Positions 11,334 through 22,823 of a DNA stretch of 64,000 nt are shown in pieces. Within the stretch, counting starts at the first letter, position 1. Each line of letters starts with the position of its first letter. A program made the translations under genes and the position numbers. Location: contig JAJKFL010000042.1 in NCBI GenBank assembly GCA_021186555.1, forward strand, positions 47,233,480-47,297,479. Direction: 5' to 3'. This stretch comes from Reticulitermes speratus. Its lineage: Eukaryota > Arthropoda > Insecta > Blattodea > Rhinotermitidae. The notes under the pieces were generated by a model that saw only the letters and a program-made list of their open reading frames with translations, was not told where the DNA came from and ran no database searches.

Positions 11334-11446
11334 ATAAACAATATATTCTGTGCGAACTCTACGTACGTATTGTATCTGTTGCGATTGTATATTTGTACAT
11401 CATAAATTTCACTTGTTCAACTGTGTCTCTCTTGATGTTGAACTGC

Positions 11447-12350
11447 ACAGTGGTTACTTTATGTACCACCATGTTTAACATTCAACAATTCACGTTCTGC
11501 CACACAGTGTATTTATGTGTTTTGGTTTTGATTCAGTAACAAACAGCGATTATTTCACTGTACACCATTAACTGAATGGTTTGTATAACATGTTAACGGA
11601 GTGTGTTTACGCGCCGTACGAACTGTATTTATGTGTTTTGTGTGGATCTCAGAACAAACAGCGATTATTTCACTGTACAGCATTAACTGACTGGTTTGTA
11701 TAACTGAGACGGTAGTGTGTTTACTGCGCGGTACGAACTGTATTTATGTGTTTTGTGTGGATCTCAGAGCAAACAGCGATTATTTCACGTACAGCATTAA
11801 CTGACTGGTTTGTATAACTGAGACGGAGTGTGTTTACTGCGCGGTACGAACTGTATTTATGTGTTTTGTGTGGATCTCAGAACAAACAGCGATTATTTCA
11901 CCGTACAGCATTAACTGACTGGTTTGTATAACTGAGACGGAGTGTGTTTACTGCGCGGTACGGACTGTATTTATGTGTTTTGTGTGGATCTGAGAACAAA
12001 CAGCGATTATTTCACTGTACAACATTAACTGACTGGTTTGTATAACTGAGACGGAGTGTGTTTACTGCGCGGTACGGACTGTATTTATGTGTTTTGTGTG
12101 GATCTGAGAACAAACAGCGATTATTTCACTGTACAACATTAACTGACTGGTTTGTATAACTGAGAGGAGTGTGTTTACTGCGCGGTACGGACTGTATTTA
12201 TGTGTTTTGTGTGGATCTGAGAACAAACAGCGATTATTTCACTGTACAACATTAACTGACTGGTTTGTATAACTGAGACGGAGTGTGTTTACTGCGCGGT
12301 ACGGACTGAATCTTTAAATTAAACAAATCACGTTTTATCACTAAAGGGTT
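11447..12350 (+). repeat. 114-bp satellite element, ~7 units
   Basis: Head CAGTGGTTACTTTATGTACC ... CACGTTCTGCCACACAGTG, then about seven units of TGTATTTATGTGTTTTGTGT ... CTGCGCGGTACGGAC, then the end GAATCTTTAAAT and ACTAAAGGGTTAG. The first units differ most from consensus, while the last four are nearly identical. Confidence 0.9.
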
Positions 12351-13137
12351 AGTAAATGATTTTTAAATGTAGTATTTGTACCGTGATGATGTTTCAAGTA
12401 TGTAGTTATGAATGTCTTCTGCAGACGTTTCATGAGCTCGACAGATCACAAGGCCTTTACGTACAGAGGAAAAAACGCAACGGCTTTACCACTCTACGCT
12501 GTGTAAAATCCCAGAATATCGCAATTCTCAGTTACATCGCGGCGGAATTCTGAAATCACGCTAAACAACACATGCATCGAACACGTGATAGAGGGATAAA
12601 AGTTAGGAGAGCCTTAGATCGCGATGGCACTGTAGTTGAATTGAAAACAGATGGATTTCTCCATTTGTATTGTTATTTCCAAACTTGTCCATCTGCCATA
12701 AATAGCTGCATTTCCACTCCTGTGTGAAATATTCTGACAGCAAAAGCCTTTGAAAGGTTCTGTTGGAATGTTTGTTTGTGTACTAGTGAGAAGGGGCAAG
12801 GCAGGTAGTGAGGGGCAATGCCCTCTCTTGGTTGTCCCCGCGTGCCTCTGGCAGAATAACGGTACGCAGAGCAGACTGTCTGCGCCGTTCCGAAAATCTC
12901 AGCTTCCTCAGCGTGGATCCACCGTCTGTTGCCGTCACAGGGGATCTCTGTGGTTCCTAGTGCTTCAATACACCATGAAGTGAGGGAGTATTGGGAAGTG
13001 GAGGTGCAGCTTTGTGTATTATTAACCCGTTCACATCTGAAAATAATATAAATGATGTATGAATATTTACTTCCAATAATCAATGAACTAAATGTATGGG
13101 TCTTTCTTGAGAAGTTAAAAGTTGAGAATTTAGGGTC
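12351..13137. other. No recognised feature
   Basis: A 182-codon minus-strand frame spans 12673-13221 but crosses into the foldback element and shows no recognisable domain, so I do not call it a gene. Confidence 0.4.
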
Positions 13138-13252
13138 TTGTGGGATTTGACACTGTGTCACTGGGTTCGTGGTTTCCGACGTTTCGAAGGAACATGGTAC
13201 CTTAAAAAAGTAGGGAAACACTAACCCAGTAACTCGGCGTCACACCGCTGTG
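13138..13252. mobile_element. Foldback element, partly decayed
   Basis: GGGATTTGACACTGTGTCAC, CTGGGTTCGTGGTTTCC at the left mirrored by GGAAACACTAACCCAG and CGGCGTCACACCGCTGTGGA at the right. The left arm keeps CCGACGTTTCGAAGGAAC. Confidence 0.6.
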
Positions 13253-13294
13253 GAATCCTCAGATTTTACAAGCTAATAGTTCTTAACCTAGTCA

Positions 13295-13560
13295 AGAAAT
13301 TACTCGCATTTTATGGAACCCGAGTGTCCATTGCCGTTTACACAACAGCCCGCCGCCTGTACCTATCCTGAGCCACATGAATCCAGTCCACCTCTTTGAT
13401 CCTATTTCTTGAAGACGCATTTTAATATAGTTCCTCCAATCTATGCTTAGGTCTTGCAAGTGGTCTCTTTGCTTAAGGTTTCCCTACTAATACTCTGTAT
13501 GTATTCTTTTTCCCCATACGTGCCACGTGTCCCGCCCATCTCATCCTCATTCATCGGATC
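13295..13560 (-). pseudogene. LINE 3' end fragment (RRWEDNIKMD type)
   Basis: Shares with 29.6 kb the blocks CAACAGCCCGCC, CTATCCTGAGCCA and TTTTAATATAGTTCCTCC, in the same order and orientation. It is immediately followed by the 39-bp AT-rich array. Confidence 0.65.
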
Positions 13561-13604
13561 GCCCGAATATAATTTGGTGAAGAGTGGCCAGGCTTTTATA
13601 TACT

Positions 13605-15480
13605 GTACCTCTATATCAATCACCTTTATATACTATATGCTCTATATCTCTATATCAGTCACCTTTATATACTATATGCTCTATATCTCTATATCAGTAA
13701 CCTTTATATACTATATGCTCTATATCTCTATATCAATCACCTTTATATACTATATGCTCTATATCTCTATATCAGTCACCTTTATATACTATATGCTCTA
13801 TATCTCTATATCAGTCACCTTTATATACTATATGCTCTATATCTCTATATCAATCACCTTTATATATCTATATGCTCTATATCTCTATATCAATCACCTT
13901 TATATATATATGCTCTATATCTATATCAATCACTTTATATATATGCTCTATATCTCTATATCAATCACCTTTATATACTATATGCTCTATATCTCTATAT
14001 CAATCACCTTTATATACTATATGCTCTATATCTCTATATCAATCACCTTTATATACTATCTGCTCTATATCTATATCAATCACCTTTATATACTATATGC
14101 TCTGTATCTCTATATCAATCACCTTTATAACTATATGCTCTATATCTCTATATCAATCACCTTATATACTATATGCTCTATATCTCTATATCAATCACCT
14201 TTATATACTATATGCTCTATATCTCTATATCAATCACCTTTATATACTATATGCTCTATATCTCTATATCAATCACCTTTATATACTATATGCTCTATAT
14301 CTATATCAATCACCTTTATATACTATATGCTCTATATCTCTATATCAATCACCTTTATAACTATATGTCTATATCTCTATATCAGTCACCTTTATAACTA
14401 TATGCTCTATATCTCTATATCAGTCACCTTTGATTACTATATGCTCTATATCTTATATCAATCACCTTTATATACTATATGCTCTATATCAATCACCTTT
14501 ATATACTATATGCTTATATCTATATCAATCACCTTTATATACTATATGCTCTATATCTCTATATCAATCCCTTTATATACTATATGCTCTATATCTCTAT
14601 ATCAGTCACCTTTATATATATATGCTCTATATCTCTATATCAATCACCTTTATATACTATATGCTCTATATCTCTATATCAATCACCTTTATATACTATA
14701 TGCTCTATATCTCTATATCAATCACCTTATATACTATATGCTCTATATCTATCAAATCACCTTTATATAATATACGCTCTATATCTCTATATCAATCACC
14801 TTTATATACTATATGCTCTATTCTCTATATCAATCACCTTTATATACTATATGCTCTATATCTCTATATCAATCACTTTATCACATATGCTCTAATCTTC
14901 TAATCACACCTTTATATACTATATGCTCTATATCTATATCAATCACCTTAATATACTATATGCTCTATATCTCTATATCAGTCACCTTTATATACTATAT
15001 GCTCTATATCTCTATATCAATCACCTTTATATACTATATGCTCTATATCTCTATATCAATCACCTTTATATACTATATGCTCTATATCTATATCAATCAC
15101 CTTTATATACTATACGCTCTATATCTCTATATCAATTACCTTTATATACTATATGCTCTATATCTCTATATCAATCACCTTTATATACTATATGCTCTAT
15201 ATCTCTATATCAATCACCCTTATATACTATACGCTCTATATCTCTATATCAATCACCTTTATATACTATATGCTCTATATCTATATCAATCACCTTTATA
15301 TACTATAGCTCTATATCTCTATATCAATCACCTTTATATACTATACGCTCTATATCTCTATATCAATCACCTTTATATACTATATGCTCTATATCTCTAT
15401 ATCAATCACCTTTATATACTATATGCTCTATATCTCTATATCAATCACCTTTATATACTATATGCTCTATACCAATCACC
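13605..15480 (+). repeat. 39-bp AT-rich tandem array, ~48 units
   Basis: Unit TATATGCTCTATATCTCTAT then ATCAATCACCTTTATATAC. Early units carry CAGTCACC, later ones CAATCACC. Many units have small deletions. The 39-bp period (13 codons) leaves frames of up to 438 codons rich in Tyr, Ile and Ser; these are not credible proteins. Confidence 0.95.
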
Positions 15481-15512
15481 AATCGCTTAGTGTCGCTTAA
15501 TACAAAAATTGC

Positions 15513-15804
15513 GGGCCGCGATAGCTCAGTCGGTATAGCGACTCGCTACGAGCTGGACGGTCCGGGGATCGAATCCCGGTGGGGGCGAGATTTTCAGCAC
15601 CCGTCCAGACCGGCCCTGGGGCCCACCCAGCCAGCTGTACAATGGGTACCGGGTCTCTTTCCCGGGGGTAAAGCGGCCGGAGCGTGGAGTTGACCACCCA
15701 CCCTCATCTAGTGCCAGAGTTAAAGAAAGAGTACAGCTGTACCTCTACCACCCCTCTGGGCCTTCGTGGCCTGTTTAGGGAGACCTTTACCTTTACCTTA
15801 CCTT
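15513..15804 (+). mobile_element. SINE-A copy, best reference copy
   Basis: Reference copy of the family. The head (GGGCCGCGATAGCTCAGTCG, then GGGGATCGAATCCCGG) looks like a tRNA with Pol III A and B boxes. The central domain has CCCTGGGGCCCACCCAGCC, ACAATGGGTACCGGGTCTCT and GGGTAAAGCGGCCGGAGCG. The 3' end is a (TTTACC)n run. The same central domain is joined to a different tRNA head in SINE-B. It was inserted just downstream of the 39-bp array that ends near 15480. Confidence 0.9.
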
Positions 15805-15909
15805 CATATGAAAATTATAGGAAACACAAAAATGCACCGTGTAACAAAGTACAGTGTCTTACAGTGCTACGATAGGTGGTACGTATGTTTGCCACAGGTC
15901 TTTAAATGG

Positions 15910-16095
15910 TTAACCTTGCCACTAGACGCAGTGACTGTCACCTCCACGCCTGCACGTCACCAATTGAACAGGAGGCTGGGTGGACACTGAAGGAGAGACA
16001 AACGTCTTGTCCCCGCCTGGAATCAAACCTCGATTCCTCCGTCGTATCTCCCGTTGCGTATCCGCTATACCGACTGAGCTGTCACGGATTTTCGC
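15910..16095 (-). mobile_element. SINE-like copy with tRNA head, diverged
   Basis: AGGAGGCTGGGTGGACACTG (central domain, reverse), then CTGGAATCAAACCTCGATTC (B box, reverse) and GCTATACCGACTGAGCTGTC (A box, reverse). Confidence 0.6.
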
Positions 16096-17123
16096 AACAC
16101 TTTAAAAAAGAGGGATCAGTGTATGAAACATGAAACTGGATGCGAAATTTTTCGCTGGGAAGGGGGGGGGGGGGTGGTGCTGACCCTGAGGCTATATATA
16201 ATTTATGTTGAATTTTAAAAATTGTGTTATAAAAATCGTGTAATTACAACATAACACTGTCTGCAACAGAATGTATATACACACAAATATAACTACATGT
16301 TCCGTGACTCAATCACAGTGTCCTATCTTATTGTTTTTTTTAATTTTATTAATTTATTTTTCAAAATTCTAATGTATTAGTCATCAGCAGATTTCAGTGG
16401 CTGATTTTGGCTGAAGGGGAAATTACGTAAAACTTTTGACATCATATCTAAAAAATCTGAGTGTTTTTTTTTTTAATTTCGGTTTTTGGGGGTTTGGGAC
16501 GGGCTGCAGGCCGGCAGCACACCCCCCCCCCCTAGGGTGCGCCCTTCATTGAATGTCCTTCTGCCTGTTCTCATGCATGAAAATTAGAGGGATAATATTA
16601 ATATGGACGTCGTAAAGTAGGATGTGACGGCATGTAGTTGTTTGGGCTGCACTCTGGTACGTTGCTGACATACGTAGCAAGTTCACCAGAAGCACATTAA
16701 CTGTCTGCCAGGCCGCACGGCGTCACAGTCCGGTCAAAAGTATTATTTACGTTACAATGGTTTCACAGTGTTTGCGGCAGGCTGTTGGATGTGGCAATGA
16801 CTGTTGTTGGAGTTTACCGACGTTTGGAAGGGGATTTGGGTGTTTACGTCACTCAGCAACCCTGATGTAGGCAGAAGTTCCGCTGACAAGTCGATGTACT
16901 TGTAACAGTCTGCACGGTGTCACATCGGTGACAGTCTTAGGAATGTCAGAACATTTCTGCACTAACTCAGCGGTGGGCAGCTAGTCTTAGATCTCTAGGT
17001 TCTGTGAAATTTTAGTATAACTCCTTAAAGGGAGGTCATCTGTACCACCTGGATTGAAGTCAAAGACCTCAGCTTGTAGTCCAGAGAGTTCCAGTTGTTG
17101 GATTAAATAATGGTAATTGTCCG
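16096..17123. other. No recognised feature
   Basis: G13 and C11 runs flank an AT-rich 300 bp. A LINE-tail word (GAGGGATAATATTAATATGG) lies at 16588. Confidence 0.45.
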
Positions 17124-17133
17124 GAATGTCATT

Positions 17134-17393
17134 TTTTTTTCATGGCTCGACAGCCCCTTGGGGGCCTAGGCCTCCTCATTATCGAGGCTTCACGATCACA
17201 CTCAGACACACCACACTCGGTACAACTCCTCTGGACGAGTGATCAGCCCGACGCAGAGACCTCTACCTGACAACACACAACACTCACAACAGACAGACAT
17301 CCATGCCCCCGGCGGGATTCGAACCCACGATCCTAGTAAGCGAGCGGCCGTAGACCCACGCCTTAGACCGCGCGGCCACTGGGATCGGTCCCA
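17134..17393 (-). mobile_element. SINE-C copy with 10-bp target-site duplication
   Basis: Flanked by GAATGTCATT at 17124-17133 and 17394-17403. The plus-strand T run at the left is the poly(A) tail of this minus-strand insertion. Confidence 0.9.
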
Positions 17394-17464
17394 GAATGTC
17401 ATTATTCCCATTAAATTAATAAATTTTGTGGTTATTTTTATGAAGTGAGAACCACACCGGACTA

Positions 17465-17600
17465 GTGTAACTCAGGACATGGACAAGTTTCAGGCTTTTG
17501 TGAACACGGTAATGAACCTTCAATTTGCATACAGTTCGGATAATTTATAGAGTAGCTGAGGAACTGTTAGCTTCTCAAGAAGGACTCTGCTCCCATAGTG
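17465..17600 (+). repeat. LINE 3' UTR-like fragment, opposite orientation
   Basis: Contains TTTTGTGAACACGGTAATGA and TGAGGAACTGTTAGCTTCTC, the reverse complements of blocks in the 29.55 kb LINE fragment. Similar pieces are at 29.16-29.31, 46.14-46.31 and, in the other orientation, 35.07-35.17 kb. Confidence 0.5.
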
Positions 17601-17685
17601 ATTGAGCTAGTTAGTGAGGAATTAACTTTTTGTGCACACTTCGTATCAACTTCGCACTTCACATGAAGTCTTTCCTGAGCTTAAT

Positions 17686-18195
17686 TAAGTGCCTCTCAGT
17701 GATGGTGTATGGGGGAGTAGAGTCATTATTAGCTTCGGCACTTGATGGGAGTGAGTGGTCGGCTTAACGTCCCGGCCATCTTATTTGTTTCTGAAGGTCC
17801 CCGCAGCAGATGCTACGGACGCACCGCAGCCTTGAGCTTATTGTGCAACCCTGCGATGAAGATGATTTGTGTTTTTTCGTTTTACAGTAATGGAGCACCG
17901 GTGGAATTAAATTGACAGGGGAAAACCCGAAGTACTCGGGGAAAAACCTGTCCCAGTGCCACTTTGTCCACCACAAATCCCACATTGACTGGCCCGGGAT
18001 CGAACCCGGGCCTCCGCTGTGAGAGGCCGGCGACTAACCGCCTGAGCCAGGCACGGCTTTCCCTGCCATCTTACCCCCTATACTAATTGTATAACAGGCT
18101 GGAAGCTTTACAGCAGAGTGAAATATCCTGTCTGCTTTTCGGGAATCGAACTACGGTTCACTGATCGTGCCGCAGCGTAGTCTAAGCTGAGTGAA
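17686..18195 (-). mobile_element. SINE-B copy interrupted by a SINE-D
   Basis: Left part 17686-17783 (3' module) and right part 18065-18195 (central domain and head, B-box-like TCGGGAATCGAACTACGG on the plus strand). A SINE-D sits between them with a 9-bp duplication. Confidence 0.65.
17784..18064 (-). mobile_element. SINE-D copy nested in SINE-B, 9-bp duplication
   Basis: Reverse full-length copy, reverse B box GGGATCGAACCCGGGCC, reverse A box GACTAACCGCCTGAGCCAGG. Flanking repeats GCCATCTTA at 17775-17783 and 18065-18073. Confidence 0.85.
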
Positions 18196-18619
18196 TTTCC
18201 TCCTTTAAAGGGGTGAATTCGTTCAGTTGGCTTTTGTAAGATTTCATTTGTGTCGTGGGTGGGAGCAGGAAAAAGTTGTTGAATTGAACGGGGTTGGGGC
18301 CTTGTATCTTAGTCTTTGTATTGCAGGCAACCCTCAAGGGAAAGTTAACCGTTGCTGAGGAACAGGTAGAAGCAGGAGACAATGAAGGCTTTTGAAAGGG
18401 AAAAAAATAAGACTGACCTTGAGTCCAATGCAGCTCTGATTTTGGAGCAGGTGATGTGAGATTCAAGGCCGGAACTGCCCTTTGAGAGCACTGTTGTTCA
18501 AACTGTGGGTCGTGGAGAGCTTTAATCGGTCGACGTCGAGGCAGTTGCTATATGACGCGTGCTTTCGCAAATGTAGGCCTAAATGCGCTTGTCTGTACGT
18601 CTGTCCGTCCACAAAGAAA
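18196..18619. other. No recognised feature
   Basis: The minus-strand 94-codon frame at 18182-18466 is not recognisable. Confidence 0.45.
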
Positions 18620-18700
18620 TACGCGAGACCTTATGTCACACGACTCGTTAACTTACGACGTTTCGGAGGAGCATACTTCGTCATCTTCAGGGTCAGGGCA
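18620..18700 (-). repeat. Hammerhead-core-like half element
   Basis: Minus strand CUGAAGAUGACGAAG ... CCUCCGAAACGUCGUAAG at about 18650-18697. A related plus-strand motif lies at 18885-18925 (GAAGAUGAAGGC ... GCCGAAACGUCGGUG). Stem I absent in both. Confidence 0.45.
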
Positions 18701-18714
18701 CTGTGGTTGCGCGT

Positions 18715-18860
18715 GATTTCAAGCTTCCGCCGCGTGTAAATGATATCTTCGTTCTCCTGTTACGCAGCGGAGATTGGTAGTGAGTTGCCGACGTTTCGGG
18801 ACAGTCTATCGGCTGTCCCGAAACGTCGGCAACTCACTACCAATCTACTCTGCGTAACGC
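18715..18860. mobile_element. Foldback element
   Basis: Palindrome 18760-18857: GATTGGTAGTGAGTTGCCGA then CGTTTCGGGACAG, mirrored after a 5-base loop. The left module AAGCTTCCGCCGCGTG is shared with the foldbacks at 22.8, 38.3 and 42.5 kb. Confidence 0.7.
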
Positions 18861-18960
18861 CCCGGACGAGCGAAGAGGACTGCTCGACACTGGAAGATGA
18901 AGGCACTGCTGTTCGCCGAAACGTCGGTGTTTGCCGGACTACGCGGTGCGTTTTTTAAAA

Positions 18961-19699
18961 CGCTCGAATCTTCATGGATGTCGCTGTGAGAACCTCATTC
19001 TGGCAACTTCGTGATATCTGATAGTGCGGAGGTCTAAGAATTCTCGAGCCATTGTTTGCTAAAAGTCGCACAACAATGAACATTCTGCGTGTCTGCGGGC
19101 ATTTCGTTCGCATCTCGCTAAATACGTATTGTTGTAGTGGAATGCTTACAAGAAAAATACGAACATATTTCGGCAACCCTTGGGGATTGACTTGGCTAAA
19201 GGCACTGGGGGGCAAAATCGTTCATGGTTGTTATAAACGTTACTTTACGAAGGAGTTAAGTCAGAAAGAGCGGGAGACTGCTTTGAACCAGTTCTTAATA
19301 TACATACACCCCTTTCACCCACTCTCACCCGAATATTTTATTTGTCCCCTCTTCAACTCAGGAACCAAAAGAAAACTAGTTTTAGGTAGAAAAATATTTG
19401 GGGGGGGGGGGGGGGGAGTCATTTCCCCTCTTGGTCCTCGCAAGTTACGCATATCTGCTCGTCATACTTATTCAGTTATCGACACTTATCTTCCGAACAT
19501 GTACGAAGATGACCGAAGTAATTCGAACCCCGATACAACGCAACTGTTTTTTCACTAAAAGTTTGTGGCGCTAAATCATGGGGGGGGGGGCTATATCGGG
19601 TTTGATTGCTGTTGACAGATAATAATTAAAAGTGTTTTCTACCACCTGATTGTACAGAATATATAAATATATTTACGAGAAGGTACTCGTGTATTTAAC
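18961..19699. other. No recognised feature
   Basis: A plus-strand frame of 168 codons (19052-19558) contains the G17 run read as glycines and no known domain. I do not support it as a gene. Confidence 0.45.
19400..19416 (+). repeat. G17 homopolymer
   Basis: Seventeen G in a row. Other runs: G13 at 16162-16174, C11 at 16522-16532, G11 at 19580-19590, G12 at 23506-23517, C11 at 58494-58504. Length in the assembly may be inexact. Confidence 0.9.
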
Positions 19700-19965
19700 T
19701 CCACAAGCCCGTCTAGTGCCGACGTTAGGAATCAGTGGAGCCATATCTCTACTTCACACTCACCTATATGCCTCATAGGATGTCTAGGGACTGGTTTTTC
19801 AAAATTTTAACTTTGTTTCTGATGACGTAATTAAGCATAGTGGTGGAACGCACCAGCTATGTTGTTATGTGACGTAACTTGTTTTTATGAAATAAGAACG
19901 GTTGAACAGGAAGTTGGGTGGGCCCCAGAGCCGGTCTGAGCGTTTTGGAGAAGAGAGAAAAAAGT
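19700..19965. mobile_element. SINE-B fragments in opposite orientations
   Basis: A plus-strand 3' module piece (TCTAGTGCCGACGTTAGGAA, 19710-19790) and a minus-strand central-domain piece (AGTTGGGTGGGCCCCAGAGC, 19912-19955) separated by unrecognised sequence. Confidence 0.5.
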
Positions 19966-20168
19966 ATCTTGAGTGAATAAATACATGGCTGTATATTAAG
20001 TTGCTTGTTAAAATGTGGATCCTGATCTCTTCTACTTGACCACCTCTATTATATAATCTTAGTAAATGATAGAGTCGTTAAATAAAACACATCTCTCTCG
20101 CTGTAGCACTTCGTATTATAACAAAATAAGTACGTATTATTGACGTGGTTGAGAGCAATTATACGTGA

Positions 20169-20239
20169 GCACCGCTGGTGTAGTGGTATCATGCAAGATT
20201 CCCATTCTTGCGACCCGGGTTCGATTCCCGGGCGGTGCA
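20169..20239 (+). tRNA. tRNA-Gly-CCC: tRNA-Gly (anticodon CCC)
   Basis: A complete 71-nt cloverleaf. The acceptor stem GCACCGC pairs perfectly with GCGGTGC, followed by discriminator A at 20239. The A box is TGGTGTAGTGG. The anticodon stem CAAGA/TCTTG closes the 7-nt loop TTCCCAT, with anticodon CCC at 20201-20203. The T arm contains GGTTCGATTCC (B box) closed by CCGGG pairs. A T5 run at 20242-20246 is a good RNA polymerase III terminator. No CCA is encoded, as expected for a eukaryotic nuclear tRNA. The sequence is close to the human tRNA-Gly-CCC as I remember it, with the acceptor stem changed in a paired way. It decodes GGG glycine codons in the cytosol. Unlike the tRNA-like SINE heads in this window, it has no SINE body downstream and no mismatched stem, so I take it as functional. 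Confidence 0.95.
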
Positions 20240-20241
20240 AG

Positions 20242-20246
20242 TTTTT
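20242..20246 (+). terminator. Pol III terminator of tRNA-Gly
   Basis: Run of five T starting three bases after the discriminator base; the usual RNA polymerase III stop signal. Confidence 0.8.
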
Positions 20247-21275
20247 CTTTCCTGATGTTTATCGACTGAGGTTAGCTTTGACATAAATAAGACGTTTATC
20301 TTTCAGATTAGTGTTGGCAGAACATTTCTAAATACGTTTTCGAAGTTTGAAAACTATTGAATATTTTTGCGTGGAACCTGTATTATTTAAGTAGACAAAC
20401 GGCGGATCACGAATAGCCCGTCTGTAGGAAAGGATGAGTTCAGTTCACGATGGTAATTATAAAAAACGTATTTTCCCCACAAAATGCATTTATGTGAAGC
20501 GTTCTGTTTTCTGTGATGTGACGCCATTTTGGTTTGATGGTGATATTACTTTTCCGAGGTATCGGCTACTTCCATCAACAGGGTAGGGAAAGTGTATACA
20601 ACATCGTATCCGGAAGCAACGATCTGTACTTTCACAATCTTGACAACCTAACAATTAGGTAGCCATTTGTTCCCCCTAAGAGTGCAACTGGTCGGTATTT
20701 CCAAAGTATGGTCTTGAAGACTCCCGATCTTTACAACAGTCAATGAAAAGTCTGAGACAAAAGTGTCATCAATGATAAATGATTACTGACGATACAAAAC
20801 AACCTAATGAATGAGAATAACGATCGACATAACGGATTAGTTACTTTCCCGACTACTGCAACCATCTAGCGGAGGGAATGAGTACTACTTACACTGTCGC
20901 ACGGGACAAACCTAATCTCCAGTGCCATCTCTCCTTAGATGTCAGCAATAGTCCAGGTGGTGCTTCCGTGCTGCCATCTCTGTTGACCAATCGAAATGAA
21001 TGAGACTGGCTTAGGCTCTCGTGAAGGTACAAACAGCACGGTCCACCGAAATGTTGGCACGTACACGGCGTCATATCCCAGAATATTGCACTCTTTAGTG
21101 AGACTCCTTTGGAGTATTCGTGAATTTCTGACACTTTTCGGAATATCATAGTCAGTGTTATGGGACACTAAAATCACACCAGATGGATCAAGTATTATCA
21201 CGAATCATTGCATTTCTTATCAGCAAATATAATAAAGCTGATAATTAACCTTTTAAAGTCCACTGGTAAGACAGA
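20247..21275. other. No recognised feature
   Basis: Downstream of tRNA-Gly; ACGGCGTCATATCCCAGAAT near 21066 is a fragment of the foldback end module. Confidence 0.45.
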
Positions 21276-21421
21276 GACCGTATTTATCTGTCAAATATCA
21301 TTTGTCTCTTTCTTCCGCTGCTCCGAAGCACACGTGGACGGTTGGCTAAGTGGGCTTCATTAATACGATAAACGAGCCGACAGGAAGCGACAAAGATAGT
21401 TATAAGACAAAACTTTATACC
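21276..21421. mobile_element. 145-bp MITE, copy 1
   Basis: Inverted ends GACCGTATTTATCTGTCAAA and (reverse) TAGTTATAAGACAAAACTTT. The interior CGTGGACGGTTGGCTAAGTG and GATAAACGAGCCGACAGGAA is shared with copies at 21.73 and 30.63 kb. Confidence 0.6.
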
Positions 21422-21731
21422 AAAGAAATTCAGTTAGAACATTTCCGCTTCCTTCTAAGACCGTTTCTAATTCAGTGTTGACGATTCATCTTACCATCGA
21501 CGCTATATATTCGAGATGCTGATACCCACATGACATAAACTATAAATTTGCTTCGATAGTTAACATGGAGGCAGAGCGTTCCTCCGAAACGTCTATTCAT
21601 CTCAAACTACGCGACGTTACATAAAGCGACTCGGCGATCCCCGTATATAAAAGTCTCTAAGTTCTGAATTTCTGCCGAGTTGTGTCCTCAGACTGCGTGT
21701 AATATGAGTAGCATGCATATAGTACAAGATC

Positions 21732-21871
21732 GGTATTTTTCTGACAATTTCCGTTTCTGATTTCCCACCGCGACCCCTCGCACGTGGGCGGTCGGCTGAC
21801 TGAGCTACGTCAATGCGATAAACGAGGCGGGAGGAAGTGACAACCGATAGTTGTCAGATATAATAATGACC
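21732..21871. mobile_element. 145-bp MITE, copy 2
   Basis: CACGTGGGCGGTCGGCTGAC and GATAAACGAGGCGGGAGGAA in the middle; right end TTGTCAGATATAATAATGAC. Confidence 0.6.
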
Positions 21872-22171
21872 TGTATATGTAACTACACAGGGTGACTGAT
21901 ATTGTTGAAAATTCTGTCGTTGTGAAGTAGACAATAGATACCTAAGCTTCGGTCGGTGTTGGGGCGTCGATGTTTGCCGATGAAATGTTACCTGGAGGTG
22001 TTATATCCTATTACGGTTATTATATCAAGCTGTCTTTCGGCGAGTTTTCGAATTAATCGCGTTAATTTTCAGTGAAATTTATTTTCACAGTATCCCTGTA
22101 GGATTGTAATGTAAAAAAAAAAAATGGATCATTGGAGAGGTTAACTGTGAGCATCAGCCATAACTAGTGCA

Positions 22172-22259
22172 CTATTCAGTTTACCAACAAATGCACAAAC
22201 ATAAACTACTTTTATAGTTTTATTAGTATTAGTTTTATTAGTATTTGTTGGTAAACTGA
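22172..22259. mobile_element. Miniature inverted-repeat remnant beside LINE tail
   Basis: TTCAGTTTACCAACAAATGC at the left and TATTTGTTGGTAAACTGAA at the right, about 88 bp overall. The ACCAACAAATGCAC end matches the ribozyme-bearing elements, but the interior is only a TATTAGTTTTA repeat. Confidence 0.6.
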
Positions 22260-22692
22260 ATTCATTCATTCATTCATTCATTCATTCATTCTGCTGTCTG
22301 TCTTACGACAGGTCCGTAGCCTCTTCCAAAGCAAGTTCTCCACAGGGTGCGATCTAGTGCTTCCTCTTTCAATTTCCAGAATCTTCTCTTTTCTTTAAGG
22401 TCATCCAGTAGCTGCTTACGTCTTCTTCCTCGTCTTCCCGTCATTTCTATCCTTCCCTCTAACTTTCCTTCAATCACGTGTTTCAGAAGGCAGTTCCTAC
22501 GCAAGATGTGACCAATCTAGTTAGCCTTTCTTCTTTTTATTGTATGTACGATATTCCTCTCCTCCTTGACTCTGTGTAATACTTCTTCATTTTCACACGA
22601 TCGGTCCAACTGATCTTCTCCATTCTTCTCCAGCACCACATTTCAAAACTTTCCAAATACTTCTGATCTACTTTCCGAAGTGTCCACGTTTA
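22260..22692 (-). pseudogene. LINE 3' end, same family as 9.06-9.93 kb
   Basis: On the minus strand it encodes the same C-terminal tail as the copy at 9.3-9.9 kb: NCLLKHVIEGKLEGRIEMTG, then RRGRRRKQLLDDLKEK and GRGYGPVVRQTAE before the stop. The homology runs on to about 22692, near the ETWTLRK segment, with disrupted frames beyond 22504. The copy ends in an (ATTC)n run on the plus strand at about 22260-22291, which is the LINE's 3' tail repeat. It is a 5'-truncated insertion. Confidence 0.85.
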
Positions 22693-22823
22693 GTGAATAG
22701 TGAGTGAAAATGCACGGTGAAAGCAATATAAAATTTATAACTAGAAATGTTAAAGGTCAAGGTTTCCCTTCCAAATTTCAAAGGATTTCATACTTGTCCA
22801 TAAGAATAAATAGTCTATCCTTT

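Noticed and set aside
15513..15590. Genuine tRNA gene at the SINE-A head (and at other SINE heads)
   Set aside because: The A and B boxes are good, but the acceptor stem does not close and the SINE body follows; same sequence is dispersed in six copies.
13454..15693. Long plus-strand frames (up to 438 codons) rich in Tyr/Ile/Ser
   Set aside because: They follow the 39-bp (13-codon) period, shift frame with every indel, and run on into a SINE.
19400..19416. G-quadruplex regulatory element
   Set aside because: A single homopolymer rather than spaced G tracts, and its length may be a sequencing artefact.
19052..19558. 168-codon frame as a gene
   Set aside because: Includes the G17 homopolymer read as polyglycine; no domain.
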